From assembly GCA_046759865.1 (NCBI GenBank), contig JBHIDB010000054.1:1-7751 (forward strand): DNA of 7,751 bases, read 5' to 3'. The position numbers and the translations under genes are program-made. This DNA is from JAJISK01 sp046759865. Its GTDB lineage: Archaea > Thermoplasmatota > Thermoplasmata > RBG-16-68-12 > JAJISG01. Below, piece by piece: positions 6,219-7,751 of the stretch; position 1 is the first letter of the stretch; each line of letters opens with the position of its first letter. The notes beneath the pieces were generated by a model. The model was not told the DNA's origin. It made no database searches and was given only the letters and a program-made list of their open reading frames with translations.

Positions 6219-6392
6219 CTACCACTTCTTCTCAACTTGGAAGAAGAACTTCCGAACCAGGAAGAGGACGACGCCCCCCACCCCCAGGACGACCGCGGCG
6301 ATTATCGCAGCGGTGAGCATCGCTTCGGGATGCCCAAACAATGGATAGTCCCCCGCCCCCCCGTGTAGGATGATGGGAATAATCTCGCTCAT
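6219..6392 (-). CDS. 57-residue single-helix membrane protein divergent to amoC
   Basis: This short frame on the minus strand encodes a hydrophobic protein. Residues 1-24 form a polar N-terminus with H10, D15 and H21. Residues 25-47 form one clear transmembrane helix rich in Ala, Val, Ile and Gly. The C-terminus RKFFFQVEKKW (47-57) is basic and aromatic. By the positive-inside rule the N-terminus faces outside. GAGG (6400-6397) lies four bases before the ATG. The clean hydrophobic helix with a basic anchor is unlikely in random high-GC DNA, and the plus-strand reading of the same bases is arginine- and threonine-rich. It is the nearest convincing gene to the CuMMO operon, about 500 bases away and divergent. 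Small one-helix subunits occur in archaeal ammonia monooxygenase (AmoX/Y/Z) and PmoD is a small accessory membrane protein, but I see no sequence match and assign no function. Confidence 0.65.
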   Translation of the reverse strand: MSEIIPIILHGGAGDYPLFGHPEAMLTAAIIAAVVLGVGGVVLFLVRKFFFQVEKKW

Positions 6393-6800
6393 GATTCCTC
6401 AAGGAGCAGAGGAGGGCGGATGTTAAGAAGGCTTTGTCGGAGGCTTCGATTCGTTCCTAGCGGACCGGGGAGTGCGGCAGCTGAAGCCGTCCCATCCACC
6501 AGGATCCGCTGCGCCAGGAGGGTCGGTGCGCCCCGACACGCAGGTAGGCTTCGCAGCGTGTCCTGATCGTCACCCCAGAAGTGAGTTCATGCTCCTGCCG
6601 GGACAACCTGGAGACATCTTGGTCGAAGGCCAACAGCGACGAAGCCCAGAAGGGTCCAAGGTTGACCGCCAGAACGTGTCCCAATCGCGTCCGCTGACCC
6701 GTCGCTTTGAGGCTGAATCCTATCTGCGCGCCGCCCGCAACCCGGGTTGGATGGTGTGCCTCTAACGAGCTCGTCCGACAACTGGTCACCCCCTTTTTGC
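6393..6800. other. Long gap upstream of the CuMMO promoter
   Basis: About 400 bases hold no gene I can support. Both strands carry open frames of about 100 codons (plus 6472-6765, minus 6457-6789), but they overlap each other, are rich in Arg, Ser and Pro, and have no recognisable motif or ribosome site. The minus frame starts with GTG only about 30 bases from the shared TATA-like box, so a leaderless transcript cannot be dismissed. The stretch may be long regulatory DNA, an unrecognised RNA or a decayed gene. Confidence 0.4.
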
Positions 6801-6802
6801 CC

Positions 6803-6822
6803 GGAGAATAAGCTATTTATAT
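6803..6822 (+). promoter_or_regulatory. Archaeal-type BRE/TATA promoter of amoCA
   Basis: GGAGAATAAG (6803-6812) is a purine-rich BRE-like element followed by CTATTTATAT (6813-6822), a strong TATA-type box standing out in GC-rich DNA. Start of transcription would be expected near 6843-6846, giving a leader of about 45 bases before ATG 6889. The leader ends in the strong ribosome site GGAGGAGG (6877-6884). Confidence 0.6.
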
Positions 6823-6888
6823 CCCTAAACAATCCCGAGGCGCACGGATGCTGTTTCGCAGCAACCAACGATTGCGGGAGGAGGTTAA

Positions 6889-7524
6889 ATGGCAACGGTG
6901 AACGCCTCGGCGAGGCCGGTTTTCAGCATAGCGGATGAGGGCCGGGCTCTGAGAAATTTGATGTGGATGTGGTGGATTACCGCGGTGACATACAATGCGG
7001 TCGCGATCCCCGTGATATGGGATCCCGCGCAGCATTCGTTCCTCATACGGGACTCCACGTGGACGCCGCCTCATCTAATGATCTTTGGGCCGTTCTTCGC
7101 CCTCATGATGTTCCAGGCTGTCATCTTCCAGTTCTACGCGCTCAAGGTGGCGCAGCCGTACATCCGGGGGGAGATCCCAATCACCCTGTGGGTGTTCCCC
7201 ATCACTGTCCTTGGGTTCACCTTGGGCTCCATGATCTCCAACGAAGTCGGTCATATCTTCCTGTTCCGGGAGGAGTTCTTCTCAATGCCCACCCACTGGA
7301 ACTTCGTGTTAACGTTCATGTTCATCTACGCGATCGGGGTGCCGGAGGTGGTCCGTGTGATCCTCCGGCTCGGGCAGCTTGAGGAGAAGGCGCAAGAGCT
7401 CGTGAAGCCCGCGGCTCCCATGACCATGGCCCCCGATGGGGGCGAGCCTGTCACCGATCCGGGCGATCGGGGCTCTGGAACGACCAGCCCCGCGGCTGGC
7501 CCAACAACAACCGCCGAGAAGTAG
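6889..7524 (+). CDS. amoC: Copper membrane monooxygenase subunit C (AmoC/PmoC-like)
   Basis: This 211-residue polytopic membrane protein is the C subunit of a CuMMO, the family that oxidises ammonia, methane or short alkanes. Both copper-ligand sets of PmoC are present with the right spacing. D45-x3-H49 and H62 match the CuC site Asp156/His160/His173 of Methylococcus. N118-x3-H122 and H136 match the CuD site Asn227/His231/His245. IRDSTWTPPH (53-62) and REEFFSMPTHW (127-137) are family signatures. Hydrophobic helices lie near 24-44, 62-86, 97-117 and 137-158. The length without tail is close to archaeal AmoC and shorter than bacterial PmoC. Residues 171-211 form an unusual Pro/Gly/Thr-rich tail. 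The start is fixed by GGAGGAGG four bases upstream. amoA follows after 9 bases, so the order is C-A as in bacterial amoCAB/pmoCAB operons. Substrate cannot be told from this subunit. Confidence 0.93.
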   Translation: MATVNASARPVFSIADEGRALRNLMWMWWITAVTYNAVAIPVIWDPAQHSFLIRDSTWTPPHLMIFGPFFALMMFQAVIFQFYALKVAQPYIRGEIPITLWVFPITVLGFTLGSMISNEVGHIFLFREEFFSMPTHWNFVLTFMFIYAIGVPEVVRVILRLGQLEEKAQELVKPAAPMTMAPDGGEPVTDPGDRGSGTTSPAAGPTTTAEK

Positions 7525-7533
7525 GGGGAGGCA

Positions 7534-7751
7534 ATGGCGACAGCTGCAGAGGCTGAGGCAGAGACTCCGCCATCTTTCTTCAGTACGAGGGCCATCACCT
7601 TCATCGGCTTCACGGCCCTCCTAATTTTCTCGCAGAACATGTTCGCGGTCAGCTCCCAGATCGGGGTGGGCGATTGGGAGTTCTGGATCGATTGGAAGGA
7701 TTACGGTTGGGCGCCCTTCGTCTACACATGGGCCGTCGCCATCCACTTCCC
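7534..7751 (+). CDS. amoA: Copper membrane monooxygenase subunit A (AmoA/PmoA-like), 3' end outside window
   Basis: The first 72 codons of the A subunit are present and the frame is open at the right edge. A short polar Ala/Glu-rich start (1-13) precedes the first membrane helix (about 20-40). Then comes VGDWEFWIDWKDYGWAP (45-61), which matches the conserved GDW-x-FW-x-DWKD stretch of PmoA/AmoA. A second helix begins at about 62. This DWKD form is nearer to bacterial PmoA/AmoA than to the thaumarchaeal AGDYIFYTDW form, as I recall them. GGGGGAGG (7524-7531) lies two bases before ATG 7534 and starts on the last base of the amoC stop, so the two subunits are co-transcribed. An amoB gene would be expected downstream but is not in the window. 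Confidence 0.88.
   Translation, partial: MATAAEAEAETPPSFFSTRAITFIGFTALLIFSQNMFAVSSQIGVGDWEFWIDWKDYGWAPFVYTWAVAIHF

Noticed and set aside
6121..6220. Lys/Ala-rich reading (KAGVKKAAGKV-like) resembling a histone-type tail
   Set aside because: Very short, no start codon or ribosome site in frame, and it soon becomes arginine-rich. Treated as chance.
6472..6765. 97-codon open frame on the plus strand
   Set aside because: Rich in Pro, Arg and Ser with no hydrophobic core pattern, and no ribosome site. It is probably open by chance in GC-rich DNA.
6457..6789. 110-codon open frame on the minus strand upstream of amoC
   Set aside because: Starts with GTG without a proper ribosome site, rich in Ser and Arg, moderate codon bias, overlapping a similar frame on the plus strand, and with no family motif. 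Kept only as a possibility in the findings.
1..7751. CRISPR array, insertion sequence or phage genes
   Set aside because: No spaced direct repeats, no transposase or integrase motifs and no terminal inverted repeats were seen.

Overview
The window is GC-rich and looks like accessory or metabolic DNA from a microbe that encodes a copper membrane monooxygenase (CuMMO, the AmoA/PmoA family). I think an archaeon is most likely. The start of the CuMMO operon sits behind an A/T-rich TATA-type box with a purine-rich BRE-like flank, an island in otherwise GC-rich DNA, and several genes have strong GGAGG-type ribosome sites. The AmoC-like protein is short, nearer to archaeal AmoC than to the longer bacterial PmoC. 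From memory, CuMMOs have been reported in soil Thermoplasmatota ('Ca. Angelarchaeales'), and such a host would fit. An actinobacterial or other bacterial hydrocarbon-type CuMMO host is not excluded by one window.

Layout from left to right: the C-terminal part of an AMP-forming acetyl-CoA synthetase (+, cut by the window edge); a small Cys/His-rich probable metal-binding protein (+); a CoxG-like SRPBCC protein (-), ending only 9 bases from the previous gene; a 369-base divergent intergenic region; a two-gene translationally coupled operon (+) of an amidohydrolase-2 protein and a DUF59/MIP18-domain protein; a perfect 10-bp inverted repeat between convergent genes; a six-helix AceTr/SatP-like acetate transporter (-); a single-domain cupin (+); a 57-residue single-helix membrane protein (-) too short for ordinary gene calling; about 500 bases with no convincing gene; then amoC and the first 72 codons of amoA (+), which runs off the right edge.

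Biological reading: the CuMMO is the most notable system. Its C subunit keeps both trios of copper ligands known from PmoC (Asp/His/His and Asn/His/His) at exactly the known spacings. About 3 kb upstream is an amidohydrolase-DUF59 pair that closely resembles the pair found beside soluble propane monooxygenase genes (prm/mim) in actinobacteria. The window also holds an acetate/propionate activation enzyme and a probable acetate carrier. Taken together, oxidation of a short-chain hydrocarbon rather than, or as well as, ammonia should be considered for this CuMMO. That is inference, because the window ends before amoB and shows no alcohol dehydrogenase or nitrogen-oxidation gene.
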